From: Aerococcaceae bacterium DSM 111021
GTDB taxonomy: Bacteria > Bacillota > Bacilli > Lactobacillales > Aerococcaceae
Direction: 5' to 3'
Assembly: GCA_020112395.1 (NCBI GenBank)
Contig: JACCEK010000001.1
Span: 1,271,309-1,335,308, forward strand
Length of the DNA stretch: 64,000 nt
Within the stretch, counting starts at the first letter, position 1. Each line of letters begins with the position of its first letter. The notes below the pieces were generated by a model that was not told the origin of the DNA, searched no databases, and was given only the letters and a program-made list of their open reading frames with translations. Position numbers and translations under genes: made by a program. Below are positions 1-8,080 of this stretch, one piece after another.

Positions 1-4
1 TTTA

Positions 5-271
5 ATGTTAACAGTCGTTTCTATGCTTACAGTGTTCGTAGTCCTTATAGCTCTTTGGGGTATCACAGAATTAACTGCAAAGCTTGTTAACGGAAGCGAA
101 AAAGCAGAACCTACACCCGCACCTGCTAAACCAAAGCCTGCAGTAAACACTAATAACTTAGCACCGAACAAAAAACATCAACAAGTTGCTGAATTAGTCG
201 CTTTAGCATTAGCGTCTGAAGATGAGCCAAACAAGAAGTTAGAAATCCAAGAATCAAAACGAATTAAATAA
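5..271 (+). CDS. OadG-like gamma subunit of Na+-translocating decarboxylase (5' end may be cut)
   Basis: An 88-residue protein with one hydrophobic segment (about residues 3-25), then a Pro/Ala-rich linker and a charged tail. This is the usual plan of the small membrane-anchoring gamma subunit of oxaloacetate or methylmalonyl-CoA decarboxylase pumps. It sits 16 bp before a biotin carrier gene and the beta-subunit gene, which fits the family operon order. The reading frame is open to the window edge, so the true start may lie upstream of the ATG at position 5. The assignment rests on size, topology and neighbours; sequence conservation in this family is weak. Confidence 0.65.
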   Translation: MLTVVSMLTVFVVLIALWGITELTAKLVNGSEKAEPTPAPAKPKPAVNTNNLAPNKKHQQVAELVALALASEDEPNKKLEIQESKRIK

Positions 272-287
272 TCGGAGGATATAAATC

Positions 288-647
288 ATGAAAAAATACG
301 AAATCGAAATTAACAATGAAGTATACCGAGTATCGGTAAAAGAATTACCTGCTGATGCAGATATGTCAACAGGTCAAACAGCTGCTCCTGCTGCTCAAGA
401 AACACAAAGCGCTCCAGCTCCTGCTGCCGCATCAGGCGGAACAGAAATTAACGCACCAATGTCTGGAACTATCTTAAAAGTTGCTGTTACACCAGGTCAA
501 TCAGTTGCTCAAGGGGATACATTAATCGTCTTAGAAGCTATGAAGATGGAGAACGAAATTGTTGCTCCTACAGATGGTGTTGTTGGTGCAATTAGTGTCA
601 GCCAAGGTGACAGTGTACAATCTGATCAATTACTACTGACTATATAG
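288..647 (+). CDS. Biotin carboxyl carrier subunit of Na+-translocating decarboxylase
   Basis: A 119-residue biotinyl protein. The C-terminal half (about residues 53-119) is a biotinyl/lipoyl fold with the attachment motif EAMKMEN; the biotinylated lysine would be Lys86. It is preceded by a flexible Ala/Pro/Gln-rich linker (about residues 29-52). It should carry CO2 from the carboxyltransferase subunit to the membrane beta subunit. The start is supported by CGGAGGA 8 bp upstream. It lies between the gamma-like and beta-subunit genes, so it works in the same complex. The carboxyltransferase subunit is not in the window. Oxaloacetate decarboxylase is favoured by the nearby citG; methylmalonyl- or glutaconyl-CoA decarboxylase remains possible. 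Confidence 0.85.
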   Translation: MKKYEIEINNEVYRVSVKELPADADMSTGQTAAPAAQETQSAPAPAAASGGTEINAPMSGTILKVAVTPGQSVAQGDTLIVLEAMKMENEIVAPTDGVVGAISVSQGDSVQSDQLLLTI

Positions 648-662
648 GAGGTATTCGTTTAC

Positions 663-1793
663 ATGTTAGATACAATTAATGAACTTATACAATCTTCCGG
701 GTTTTTAAGTTTAACTATACAAGAAATCATCGTCATTATGTTGGCTTTGGTTTTAATCTTTTTAGCCGTTTCTAAAAACTATGAACCATATTTATTAATT
801 CCAATTGGATTCGGTATGTTACTTGCTAACTTACCTCTGACAGGATTAATGGATCCTGCAACTGCAACAGAGAATGGTGGATTGCTTCATTACCTATATC
901 AAGGGGTCGGTCTCGGAATATTTCCACCACTGATTTTCCTCTGTTTAGGAGCATCTACTGACTTTGGTCCGCTTATTGCGAATCCAAAAACATTATTATT
1001 AGGTGGAGCTGCTCAATTCGGTATTTTCGCTGCATTCTTCGGTGCTTTAGCTTTAGGTATGACGCCAAGTGAATCTGCTGCCATTGGTATTATCGGAGGA
1101 GCCGATGGGCCAACAGCTATCTATCTTTCTTCTCAATTAGCTGAGCATATCTTACCAACGATTGCGATTGCTGCTTACTCATACATGGCGCTTGTTCCAA
1201 TTATTCAACCGCCAATTATGCGTGCGTTAACAACTGAAAAAGAAAGAACAACTGTTATGACGCAAGCACGTCCAGTATCACAAAAGGAAAAAATCATTTT
1301 CCCAATCGTTGTTACTTTATTCGTAAGTTTACTCATTCCTTCTGCTGCATCTTTAGTTGGGATGTTAATGTTAGGAAACTTAATTCGTGAAAGTAAAGTT
1401 GTACCTTTAATTACAACAACTTTAGAGAACTCGATGATGTATATCATTACAATTCTTTTAGGTGTTTCAGTAGGTGCTTCCGCAGATGCTGCGACTTTAC
1501 TATCACTTGATACAATCAAAATCATTTTCTTAGGTCTATTCGCCTTTGTTATTGGTACGACAAGTGGTGTCCTTATGGGTAAACTGATGTACAAATTAAC
1601 AAATGGTGAAATTAACCCATTAATTGGTTCTGCTGGAGTTTCTGCCGTACCAATGGCTGCGCGTGTCGCACAATCTGAAGGGATTAAAGCAAATCCAAAT
1701 AACTATTTATTAATGCATGCAATGGGGCCAAACGTAGCTGGAGTTATCGGATCAGCTGTTGCAGCTGGTATCTTACTAAGTTTCTTTGGATAA
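663..1793 (+). CDS. oadB: Na+-transporting decarboxylase beta subunit
   Basis: A 376-residue, very hydrophobic protein of the OadB/MmdB/GcdB family, which decarboxylates carboxybiotin and exports Na+. Family-type motifs include the glycine-rich GGADGPTAIY (about residues 143-152) and, near the C terminus, NPLIGSAGVSAVPMAARV followed by HAMGPNVAGVIGSA. Length and about ten membrane segments match the family. A strong GGAGG lies 8 bp before the start, and a hairpin terminator follows. It is the last gene of the decarboxylase operon. In lactic acid bacteria this pump is often tied to citrate fermentation, which fits citG 0.9 kb away. The exact acyl substrate cannot be read from this subunit. Confidence 0.88.
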   Translation: MLDTINELIQSSGFLSLTIQEIIVIMLALVLIFLAVSKNYEPYLLIPIGFGMLLANLPLTGLMDPATATENGGLLHYLYQGVGLGIFPPLIFLCLGASTDFGPLIANPKTLLLGGAAQFGIFAAFFGALALGMTPSESAAIGIIGGADGPTAIYLSSQLAEHILPTIAIAAYSYMALVPIIQPPIMRALTTEKERTTVMTQARPVSQKEKIIFPIVVTLFVSLLIPSAASLVGMLMLGNLIRESKVVPLITTTLENSMMYIITILLGVSVGASADAATLLSLDTIKIIFLGLFAFVIGTTSGVLMGKLMYKLTNGEINPLIGSAGVSAVPMAARVAQSEGIKANPNNYLLMHAMGPNVAGVIGSAVAAGILLSFFG

Positions 1794-1815
1794 TCAATGT
1801 AACTAGTTAATCTAT

Positions 1816-1856
1816 AACGAAGGTATACTTTTAACAAAGTGTTCCTTCGTTTTTTA
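1816..1856 (+). terminator. Rho-independent terminator after oadB
   Basis: An 8-bp stem (AACGAAGG at 1816-1823 with CCTTCGTT at 1844-1851) runs into a T tract. It ends the decarboxylase operon. Confidence 0.8.
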
Positions 1857-1906
1857 TTTAAGCATTGTGTATTATGTATGTTGAAATAAAGCTTCTGGGG
1901 TACATA

Positions 1907-1975
1907 TTGAATTTAAGTTCAAATAAGTATACAATTCAGGTGCATTTGTCAATTATTCACTATATTCTTTGACAA
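1907..1975 (+). promoter_or_regulatory. Promoter and inverted repeats upstream of the GntR gene
   Basis: A -35 TTGAAT (1907-1912) and a -10 TACAAT (1930-1935) are 17 bp apart. The -35 lies in a small palindrome, TTGAA-N6-TTCAA (1907-1922). A second inverted repeat, TTGTCAA...TTGACAA (1946-1952 and 1969-1975), lies just past the expected start of transcription. Both are reasonable operators for autoregulation by the following GntR protein. This is inference; no binding data are available. Confidence 0.5.
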
Positions 1976-2003
1976 GAATAATTAATAATATAGGAGGTAT
2001 ATA

Positions 2004-2708
2004 ATGGACTCTACAGTTGAAGCCGTAAAGGCAAATTTAGATATCAATTCCAATCAAACGTTAAAAGTTTCTGTCTATCATGCATTTAAGCGAACCATTA
2101 TCTTAGGTGAAATCCCAGCAGGTGAGCGTATTAATGAATCGGTTTTCTCAGAAGAAATGAACATTAGTCGAACTCCTATCCGTTATGCGCTCGAACAACT
2201 TTTAAAAGAAGAACTCGTTGAACATGTTCCAGGTATCGGGATGATTGTAAGAGGGATTAGTATTAAAGATGCATACGAAATTTATGATATTCGTAAAGCA
2301 CTCGACACACTTGCCTTTACGAAAGCTATGCACCTGATGACCGAGGAGGATTTCGATGAGCTTGAGCGCCATTTACAAAGCGGGGATAGCATTCAGACAA
2401 AAGAATCTGATGACCGCATTGATAACCTAATTAATAATTTCTCTGGATTTAATGCTTATGTTTATGAAAAGTCACAGATGCGTCGTCTACCGAAAATTAT
2501 TGATGAGCTGCAGGCCTATCTCGTTTACTTTAGAGAATTATCCATTCGTTCAGAAGTTCGCAGTAAAATTGCACTAGAAGAGCACTTCTTAATCTTAAGA
2601 GGGATGCGCAATAAAGATGTTGAAAGGATGACCATGCTTATTCATGAGCATCTCGATCATTCACTGGAATTTATAATTGAAGATATGGAGAAACGTAATA
2701 TTGGTTAA
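2004..2708 (+). CDS. GntR-family regulator (FCD type), likely of citrate/organic acid genes
   Basis: A 234-residue protein. The N-terminal winged helix (about residues 20-90) carries the GntR pattern GEIPAGERINESVFSEEM followed by ISRTPIRYALEQL. The C-terminal helical part (about residues 95-225) fits the FCD effector domain, with DIRKALD at its start and a late H-x3-H region (HEHLDH). A strong AGGAGG lies 8 bp before the start. citG overlaps its end, so the two are co-transcribed. In Enterococcus the GntR regulator CitO controls citrate genes; the same role is plausible here but is inferred from neighbours. Confidence 0.8.
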   Translation: MDSTVEAVKANLDINSNQTLKVSVYHAFKRTIILGEIPAGERINESVFSEEMNISRTPIRYALEQLLKEELVEHVPGIGMIVRGISIKDAYEIYDIRKALDTLAFTKAMHLMTEEDFDELERHLQSGDSIQTKESDDRIDNLINNFSGFNAYVYEKSQMRRLPKIIDELQAYLVYFRELSIRSEVRSKIALEEHFLILRGMRNKDVERMTMLIHEHLDHSLEFIIEDMEKRNIG

Positions 2709-3579
2709 CTTACACTCAATGCATAATTGCATTCCTCGACTAGCAACGAAAGCTCTGATGTATGAAGTGTCTCTTTCTCCTAAACCAGGTTTAGTTGACC
2801 GACTCAATAACGGTTCACATCGAGATATGAACTTTTTTACTTTTGTCGATAGTGTTCTTTCATTTGAACCCTTCTTTAAGCAGTATTACGAATTAGGGAG
2901 AAGTTTGCAGCAAACAAATGATTTAAATGGCTTATTTAAAGGTTCTAGACGAATTGGAATTAACGCTGAAATAGCTATGTTTGAAGCTACTCGTGGTATC
3001 AATACACATAAAGGCGCTAACTTTTCATTCGCTCTTTTACTTGTTGCTGTGGGTTATATTATTGAGCGTGAGCAATTGTCGACTTGGTCAGCCTCTCACA
3101 CAACTGAAGCTTTCCAACTGATTCGTTTAATGACTAAGGATACCTTACTCAAAGATTTTGATGATATTCATACAAAAGAGCATTTATCACATGGTGAGAG
3201 ACTTTATATTGAACATGGTATTACCGGTATTCGTGGCGAAGCTGTCAGTGGTTACCCTATCTTACAAGATGTGTTGATGCCTTATTTACGCAGTTTAGAT
3301 AATCCTATGTTGGAACACAATCTATTAAAAGCATTAATGCTAATTATGGGACACATTGAAGATGGCAATATCATCCACCGTGGTGGTTTCGAAGCTTGGG
3401 AAACAATCAAGATAGAAGCACTCGAATTGTTTAATCAACAAAGTGAGCCACGTAAATTTCTTGAAAGCTTGCACGAATATGACCAAGTGATGATTGAACG
3501 TCATCTTAGCCCTGGTGGTGCAGCGGATGCTTTGGCCTTAGGAATCTTCTTGTCTCTATTGGAGCAGTCTGAGTTTTAA
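2701..3579 (+). CDS. citG: Triphosphoribosyl-dephospho-CoA synthase (CitG/MdcB family)
   Basis: About 292 residues. It makes the precursor of the prosthetic group of citrate lyase (or malonate decarboxylase) from ATP and dephospho-CoA. Family landmarks are the early ALMYEVSLSPKPGLVDRLNNG, the DMNFFTF segment, the GINTHKGANFSFALL motif and, near the C terminus, SPGGAADALALGIF. The reading frame extends upstream to a TTG at 2677, but the TTG at 2701, 10 bp after GGAG, is the best start; ATG 2719 is an alternative. It overlaps the GntR gene by 8 bp. Citrate lyase genes are not in the window. Confidence 0.88.
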   Translation: MVNLHSMHNCIPRLATKALMYEVSLSPKPGLVDRLNNGSHRDMNFFTFVDSVLSFEPFFKQYYELGRSLQQTNDLNGLFKGSRRIGINAEIAMFEATRGINTHKGANFSFALLLVAVGYIIEREQLSTWSASHTTEAFQLIRLMTKDTLLKDFDDIHTKEHLSHGERLYIEHGITGIRGEAVSGYPILQDVLMPYLRSLDNPMLEHNLLKALMLIMGHIEDGNIIHRGGFEAWETIKIEALELFNQQSEPRKFLESLHEYDQVMIERHLSPGGAADALALGIFLSLLEQSEF

Positions 3580-3604
3580 TACACCGCCTCTCTTCCTTAA
3601 TTAG

Positions 3605-3958
3605 CTATATTTTCCAACACCACGCTTCATTAAAGACGCAGCCATTGATGAGATTCGTGCAGAATACAAAATTCGCCGTGACTACTTATTAGATCGTTTC
3701 CGTAAAATGGGCTTCGATGTTTCAACACCCAATGGAGCTTTCTACTTATTCATCAAAGTTCCAACTTGGTTTCAAGGTGACGACATGGACTTCTGTCTCA
3801 AAGTAGCTCACGAAGCTAAAGTTGGTTTCGTACCTGGTCAAGCCTTTGGCGATGCTGGAAGAAAATACTTCCGTCTAAGCTATGCTACAAGTCTTGAAGA
3901 ACTTGAACAAGCAGTTGATTGTATTGAAGCGTTCATTAATAAGAATAAACCTGCTTAG
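3605..3958 (+). pseudogene. C-terminal remnant of a PatA-type class I/II aminotransferase
   Basis: The frame opens right after a stop codon (3602-3604) and encodes only the C-terminal third, about 117 residues, of a PLP-dependent aminotransferase. It resembles N-acetyl-diaminopimelate/aromatic aminotransferases of the PatA group: RRDYLLDRF, then NGAFYLFIKVP, then GFVPGQAFGDAGRKYFRLSYA. The PLP-lysine region and the entire N-terminal two thirds are missing and there is no start codon with a ribosome site at the break. It is a 5'-truncated relic with no likely function. What removed the 5' part is not visible. Confidence 0.85.
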
Positions 3959-3968
3959 TTCATACTAA

Positions 3969-4129
3969 AGGGGCTGGGACAAAAGGGCCTTGTGCTTTAA
4001 AAAGATAACGCGCTTAGAAGCCTGAGATAGTCCTCAGTCTTTCAAGCGCAAAATGAAATCGGAAAGACCACCACAAATGTAAAAAGTTTGTGGCGGTCTT
4101 TTTTGTTTAGGGGCTTTTGTCCCATCCTC
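3969..4129. repeat. Palindromic intergenic repeat with GGGGCTGGGACAAAA-type ends
   Basis: The left end AGGGGCTGGGACAAAA (from 3969) is matched by an inverted right end TTTTGTCCCATCCTC (4115-4129). Inside are two more nested hairpins: GCGCTT...AAGCGC with an inner CCTGAG/CTCAG-like stem, and a 12-bp stem at 4066-4098 followed by T6. Short intergenic repeats with these GGGACA/TGTCCC ends are common in low-GC Firmicutes. It lies directly after the truncated aminotransferase. Presence of further copies elsewhere in the genome is expected but not visible here. Confidence 0.6.
4066..4105 (+). terminator. Terminator-like hairpin inside the intergenic repeat
   Basis: GACCACCACAAA (4066-4077) pairs with TTTGTGGCGGTC (4087-4098), one wobble-type mismatch, and is followed by six T. 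It could end transcription coming from citG. Confidence 0.7.
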
Positions 4130-4193
4130 GGGTTTTTAAAAATTTAACTATTTCTATTTAAAATTCAATTAAGTCACTCAAGTAAGGAGCTAT

Positions 4194-4295
4194 CTAGCCT
4201 AAAAATGGATACACTTCTCCACTTTCCACTGGTTGGTTCCATTGATTAATTTGACGCTCAGTAATATCTGATGCATCATAAATGTTCTTTTCCAT
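4194..4295 (-). CDS. Small ORF of 33 residues with good ribosome site, unknown function
   Basis: The reading frame (protein starts MEKNIYDASD and ends VYPFLG) is preceded by AAAGGAGA at proper spacing, which is unusually good for a chance ORF. It lies about 20 bp downstream of another short minus-strand frame (4315-4554) in a region with other gene relics. I recognise no family. It could be a genuine small protein or the first codons of a gene whose remainder was deleted. Confidence 0.3.
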   Translation of the reverse strand: MEKNIYDASDITERQINQWNQPVESGEVYPFLG

Positions 4296-4314
4296 TTTTA
4301 TCATATCTCCTTTA

Positions 4315-4554
4315 TTAAATTGATATAAATTCAGATAAACGCTTGGTAACAATATCCAATTCACCTATGTATACCAACATACTTAACTCATTCGCAAAGT
4401 TTCCCTCAATGTTTGTTTGTATCTTTAGTTGTTCTTTATCAAGATAAAACCTTTTCGGACCCAATCTAACTCGGCTTTCAATATATTTAGCTCTACTAGC
4501 TCTCTCATTATCGTCATGTGATTGGCAAACTTTTCTAACTACTTTTTTCCCCAA
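4315..4554 (-). pseudogene. Short hypothetical frame, probably a degraded gene
   Basis: This 79-residue frame has no recognisable domain. Upstream on the same strand a good ribosome site (AGGAGAAAAGT) precedes an ATG at about 4597 that opens an 11-codon frame (MYNYNNKDRLD) ending in a stop; after a frame change the 79-residue frame follows. That pattern suggests one small gene broken by a frameshift. Basic and polar residues dominate. The call as pseudogene is tentative. Confidence 0.3.
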
Positions 4555-4740
4555 ACCAACTAGTCCAATCTATCTTTATTGTTATAGTTATACATACTTT
4601 TCTCCTTTCATAATCCGCATTCTACCAACCGATATTTTGCTAAAACATAGTCTTATCACCTCTTTTTTATTCTTATACTTATATAACGGCTTTTGAGCTT
4701 CAAAAATTAACCCACTTCTAAATTTATTTTACAAAAAAGC

Positions 4741-4780
4741 AAAAAATCCCCGAAACTTAGGCACAAGCCTAAATTACGGG
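4741..4780 (-). terminator. Terminator of the first oppA-like gene
   Basis: On the minus strand CCCGTAATTTAGGC pairs with GCCTAAGTTTCGGGG around a short loop, then a T-rich tract follows. It lies 25 bp after the oppA-like stop codon. Confidence 0.85.
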
Positions 4781-4805
4781 AACTTTTCCTTATATTAATT
4801 GCTAA

Positions 4806-6422
4806 TTATTCACTAATCGAAACATGTTTCAGATCAATACGACCCACGGCATCATAATCCATACCTTCGATACGGTCACTCTCAACAAACGCATTACTGT
4901 AGTAATAGATTGGAATAACTGGCATTTCATCTATCATCACTGCTTCAGCATCACGTAATAATTGGAGACGTGCTTCTTCATCTAATTCGTAATCTGACTC
5001 ATCTAGGAGTGCTTTATACGCTTCAGATTCCCATCCAGTATCGTTATTACCTACATCTTTCGTACGGTACATATCTAAGTAAGTTGTTGCATCGTTATAT
5101 TTACCAGTCCAACCCATACGTCCAACTTGATAATCTAACATACTTAATTTATCTAGATAAACTTGCCATTCAGTGTTATCAATTGAAATATTGATACCTA
5201 GTTCCTGTGCCCATTTTTCTTGAACATCTTGAGCGATTACCGAGTGAGCTTCACTTGTATTAATCGATAAGTTAATTGTTAACTCGCTTGGATCTGATAA
5301 GCCTAGCTCTTCTAAACCAACCGCTAAGTACTCTCTTGCTGTATCATAGTCTGCGTCTTCGAAGTATCCACGGTCTTCTTCAAATCCTGGAATCATTGGC
5401 GGTACATAACCTAAAGCAGGAATTTGTCCACCTTTGGTAATATTATCAACAATATTCTGGCGGTCCACAGCTAATGCTAAAGCCTTACGAATATTTGGAT
5501 TAGACATGACTGGATCTGTTACGTTCATAATATACCAGTAAATCGCTGACGTCGCTTGAGTTTGTAGAAGTCCTTGCTCTTCAAATACTTCAATCGAATC
5601 TAATGACACTGTTCCGTAAGGAGACCCTAAAAAGTCTAAGTTCCCTGCCATAAATTCAGACGTCGCAGCTGCTTCTGATTCAATGATTTGCACATTCACA
5701 GCATCTAAAGCGACATTATCCATATCCCAATACTGTTCGTTTTTCTCTAATACATAATCACTATTATGAGTCCATTCAGTCAGAACAAATGGTCCGTTAG
5801 TAATATAATCTTCGTTAGCGCCTACTGCCCAACTTTCATTTTCATCAACAACAGCAGGATTCACTGGTGAGAACGTATACATCGCAACAAACTCAGTAAA
5901 GTAAGGCGTTGGTGAGCGTAGAACAACTTCTAATGTGTAATCATCTAAAACATTAATTTGCACATCTTCTAAATCGCCCTCACCCTTGTTATAATTCTCA
6001 GCTCCTTCAATCGCATATAGGAACTCAGCTCGTTGAGATAAAGTCTCAGGATTCAAGACACGCTTCCACGCATACTCAAAATCACTCGCAACAACCGGAT
6101 CACCGTTCGACCACTTCGCATCTTCACGCAAATGGAACGTATAAACTAAAGCATCTTCACTCACATCCCACGACTCAGCTGCTGCCGGAACAATGTCTCC
6201 CTCAGGCGTCACAGACGTTAACCCTTCAAACACGTTATCAATAATCGCTCCAGATGTTGTATCCGTCCCCAATGCTGGATCAATCGTCGGTGGTTCTGAT
6301 GCAATCGTTAAATTAGCAGTGTTTTCATTTGCACTCACAATCGCTTGAGGCGCAACAGCACTGAGCATTACTGCAGACGCAACAATAACCATCGAGCATT
6401 TTTTTATTAAATTAAGTAACAT
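4806..6422 (-). CDS. Oligopeptide ABC transporter substrate-binding protein (OppA family), first copy
   Basis: A 538-residue SBP_bac_5 family protein that captures peptides outside the cell for an Opp/Dpp-type importer. Family signatures are SEPPTIDPALGTDT near residue 45, the VFEGLTSVTPEGDIVPAAAESW segment, YTFHLREDAKWSNGDPVVASDF and, at the end, MPVIPIYYYSNAF. The N terminus (about residues 1-31) is a signal peptide ending in a possible signal peptidase I site (VSA-N). No lipobox cysteine is present, although most Gram-positive OppA proteins are lipoproteins. It stands alone with its own terminator and no permease or ATPase genes nearby. It is a paralogue of 50044-51666. Confidence 0.9.
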   Translation of the reverse strand: MLLNLIKKCSMVIVASAVMLSAVAPQAIVSANENTANLTIASEPPTIDPALGTDTTSGAIIDNVFEGLTSVTPEGDIVPAAAESWDVSEDALVYTFHLREDAKWSNGDPVVASDFEYAWKRVLNPETLSQRAEFLYAIEGAENYNKGEGDLEDVQINVLDDYTLEVVLRSPTPYFTEFVAMYTFSPVNPAVVDENESWAVGANEDYITNGPFVLTEWTHNSDYVLEKNEQYWDMDNVALDAVNVQIIESEAAATSEFMAGNLDFLGSPYGTVSLDSIEVFEEQGLLQTQATSAIYWYIMNVTDPVMSNPNIRKALALAVDRQNIVDNITKGGQIPALGYVPPMIPGFEEDRGYFEDADYDTAREYLAVGLEELGLSDPSELTINLSINTSEAHSVIAQDVQEKWAQELGINISIDNTEWQVYLDKLSMLDYQVGRMGWTGKYNDATTYLDMYRTKDVGNNDTGWESEAYKALLDESDYELDEEARLQLLRDAEAVMIDEMPVIPIYYYSNAFVESDRIEGMDYDAVGRIDLKHVSISE

Positions 6423-6790
6423 ATTAACTCCCCTTTTTTATTATATTCATGTATATTAGCATACAGGGTTACCTTCCTCTTTTCAACATATTTATTAAAT
6501 TAAGGTTAGTTTTATTAAAAATGCCTCTATATTGTTTTTAACAAATAATCTAACAATATTATTTTAATGAACTAAACATTATTGAATTAAATCCTTTTAT
6601 ATCTAGAATTGTTACACATATAAAATGTTTCGTTGAACAAAAATGACGCCTCAATTCCCAATGGATAAATCATTAGAACAATATTAATAAACCAAATTAT
6701 GTAGTCAATCTTACAAACAAAAAATACTTTTAATTTTAACTGATTTCTGAATTTAATAATAAAAATATATTTTTATTATTTTTTGAAACC

Positions 6791-7171
6791 GAGTACATTA
6801 GACAGCCAATTCCTGAGGTCAGTCAAAAAGAAAATTGCCTCAGTACTTTGAGACTATCGAACGACTAATCCTTTTAGACCGAAAGAATTAACACCTTTAG
6901 AATTCGATAATCTTCGCAGTGATATTACATGTCAGAGTTTTTAGAAAGAATATTCATTGCTTGAATTGCAAACATACTGTCACAAAATTTGAGTCGGTTT
7001 ATGGAGTTGCACGTCTATTACGATATATATTTTGTGGCAATCCAGAAATGATAACAGCAAAAAATGTCTAATGGAACAAGCACTTACTATCATATTAATA
7101 TAAATAAAACTTGGTTTGGCGCGTACGAAGCCCATGCTAACACGAACATCCCATACTCATTAACACTTTAG
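6791..7171 (+). pseudogene. Frameshifted gene relic with a CxxC motif
   Basis: Coding-like stretches follow each other in different plus-strand frames: one starting EYIRQPIPEVSQKENC (from 6791), one with NPFRPKELTPLEFDNLRSDI (about 6864-6938), one with HCLNCKHTVTKFESVYG (about 6958-7066), and one with NKTWFGAYEAHANTNIPYS ending at TAG 7171. Together they look like one decayed gene with a C-terminal zinc-binding C-x2-C segment. The layout recalls the C terminus of NERD-domain proteins, but that match is weak. None of the pieces has a proper start. Confidence 0.35.
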
Positions 7172-7247
7172 ATATTCGCCCGCCCTATATTTAATTACTG
7201 ACATGTTGTATAATGAAGGCATAATTGGAAACAATTAAATAATTGAT

Positions 7248-7352
7248 AACAGAGTAAAAAATGAGCGTAAAGTGTTCTTAGATGGGATGTTGCTAGGAAA
7301 CGAAGCTTGGTTTAATTGACCAGACGCGATTCATTTTTGCATTCGCTGCATA
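7248..7352 (+). ncRNA. Tetrahydrofolate (THF) riboswitch
   Basis: The conserved THF-riboswitch core is present in order: GCGTAAAGTGT (7265-7275), GGGATGT (7284-7290), ACGAAGC (7300-7306), a GG...CC hairpin (TTGG...CCAG), CGCGATTCA and finally TTGCATTCGCT (7337-7347). The ATGAGCG/CGCGATTCAT arms pair to close the element. A TATAAT (7209-7214) lies about 40 bp upstream. It directly precedes a FolT-type folate transporter gene, which is the classical target, and would lower expression when reduced folates are plentiful. The start codon lies about 40 nt downstream, compatible with control of translation. Confidence 0.88.
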
Positions 7353-7390
7353 TCACTGTGTAGCTCTCTGTGAAAGAGGAGAGTATTCAT

Positions 7391-7945
7391 ATGAATAGAA
7401 AGATTGATGCAAGTCGCAACTTTGCACCAAGGAAAATTTCAACTTCGCAACTGACTTTGATGGCTATAATGGTTGCTGCACGAATTGTCTTAAGTTTTAT
7501 ACCGTCACTTAATTTTGGTAACTTAGTTGAAGTGGGCGTTGGCTTTGTGGGAACAGCATTTAGTGGGATTTTATTTGGTCCAGTCTTTAGTTTATTAGTA
7601 TCAATAGTTAATGATTTAATCACTTTCTTTATAAGTGGAAGTGGATTCTTTTTCCCTGGCTTCACGATTAGTGCGGGAGTTGGAGGATGGCTCTACGGTT
7701 GGATTCTATGGCGCAAACCAATTACATGGCAGCGCATTTTTATTGCCGTACTGCTTGTAACATTGATTGTGAATTTAGGAATGAATTCAATTTGGATTCG
7801 TATGATGTACGGTCGTGCGTGGGCTGCTTTTATGCCGATGCGTATTGTAAAAAACCTGATTTCATTACCAATCAACACAATCATATTAACATTCTTATTC
7901 AAGTCGCCCGCTATTGAAAAATTAATCAAGAAATATCAATTCTAA
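7391..7945 (+). CDS. folT: Folate ECF transporter substrate-binding (S) component
   Basis: A 184-residue membrane protein with about six hydrophobic segments, the S component of an energy-coupling factor importer for folate. Typical features are a basic N terminus with RKISTSQLTLMAIMVAARIVL, the motif SGFFFPGFTISAGVGGWLYG, then MYGRAWAAFMPMRIVKNLI. The frame is open from GTG 7370, but AGAGGAG 7 bp before ATG 7391 marks the real start. It is monocistronic, behind a THF riboswitch and before a strong terminator. The shared ECF A/A'/T module is not in the window. Confidence 0.9.
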   Translation: MNRKIDASRNFAPRKISTSQLTLMAIMVAARIVLSFIPSLNFGNLVEVGVGFVGTAFSGILFGPVFSLLVSIVNDLITFFISGSGFFFPGFTISAGVGGWLYGWILWRKPITWQRIFIAVLLVTLIVNLGMNSIWIRMMYGRAWAAFMPMRIVKNLISLPINTIILTFLFKSPAIEKLIKKYQF

Positions 7946-7968
7946 ATTTAATATCCGATAACAACACT

Positions 7969-8020
7969 CTGCCCTACCGTGCGAGTCCAGTGATTACTGG
8001 CACGGTAGGGCAGGTTTTTT
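7969..8020 (+). terminator. Terminator after folT
   Basis: A perfect 14-bp stem (CTGCCCTACCGTGC at 7969-7982 with its complement at 8000-8013) is followed by G and T6. Confidence 0.92.
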
Positions 8021-8080
8021 GTTCATTTGATCAAAATTACTTTATAATATAGAGAACAAGAGATGGAGAAAGGTGAGAAT

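Noticed and set aside
1205..1594. Long antisense frame inside oadB
   Set aside because: It lies opposite a well-conserved gene, has no ribosome site and no recognisable protein features.
7110..7171. A second, inverted THF-riboswitch-like sequence upstream of the real one
   Set aside because: ACGAAGC is on the plus strand but GGGATGT on the minus strand, so no single transcript has the core; the stretch also reads as the end of the decayed gene.
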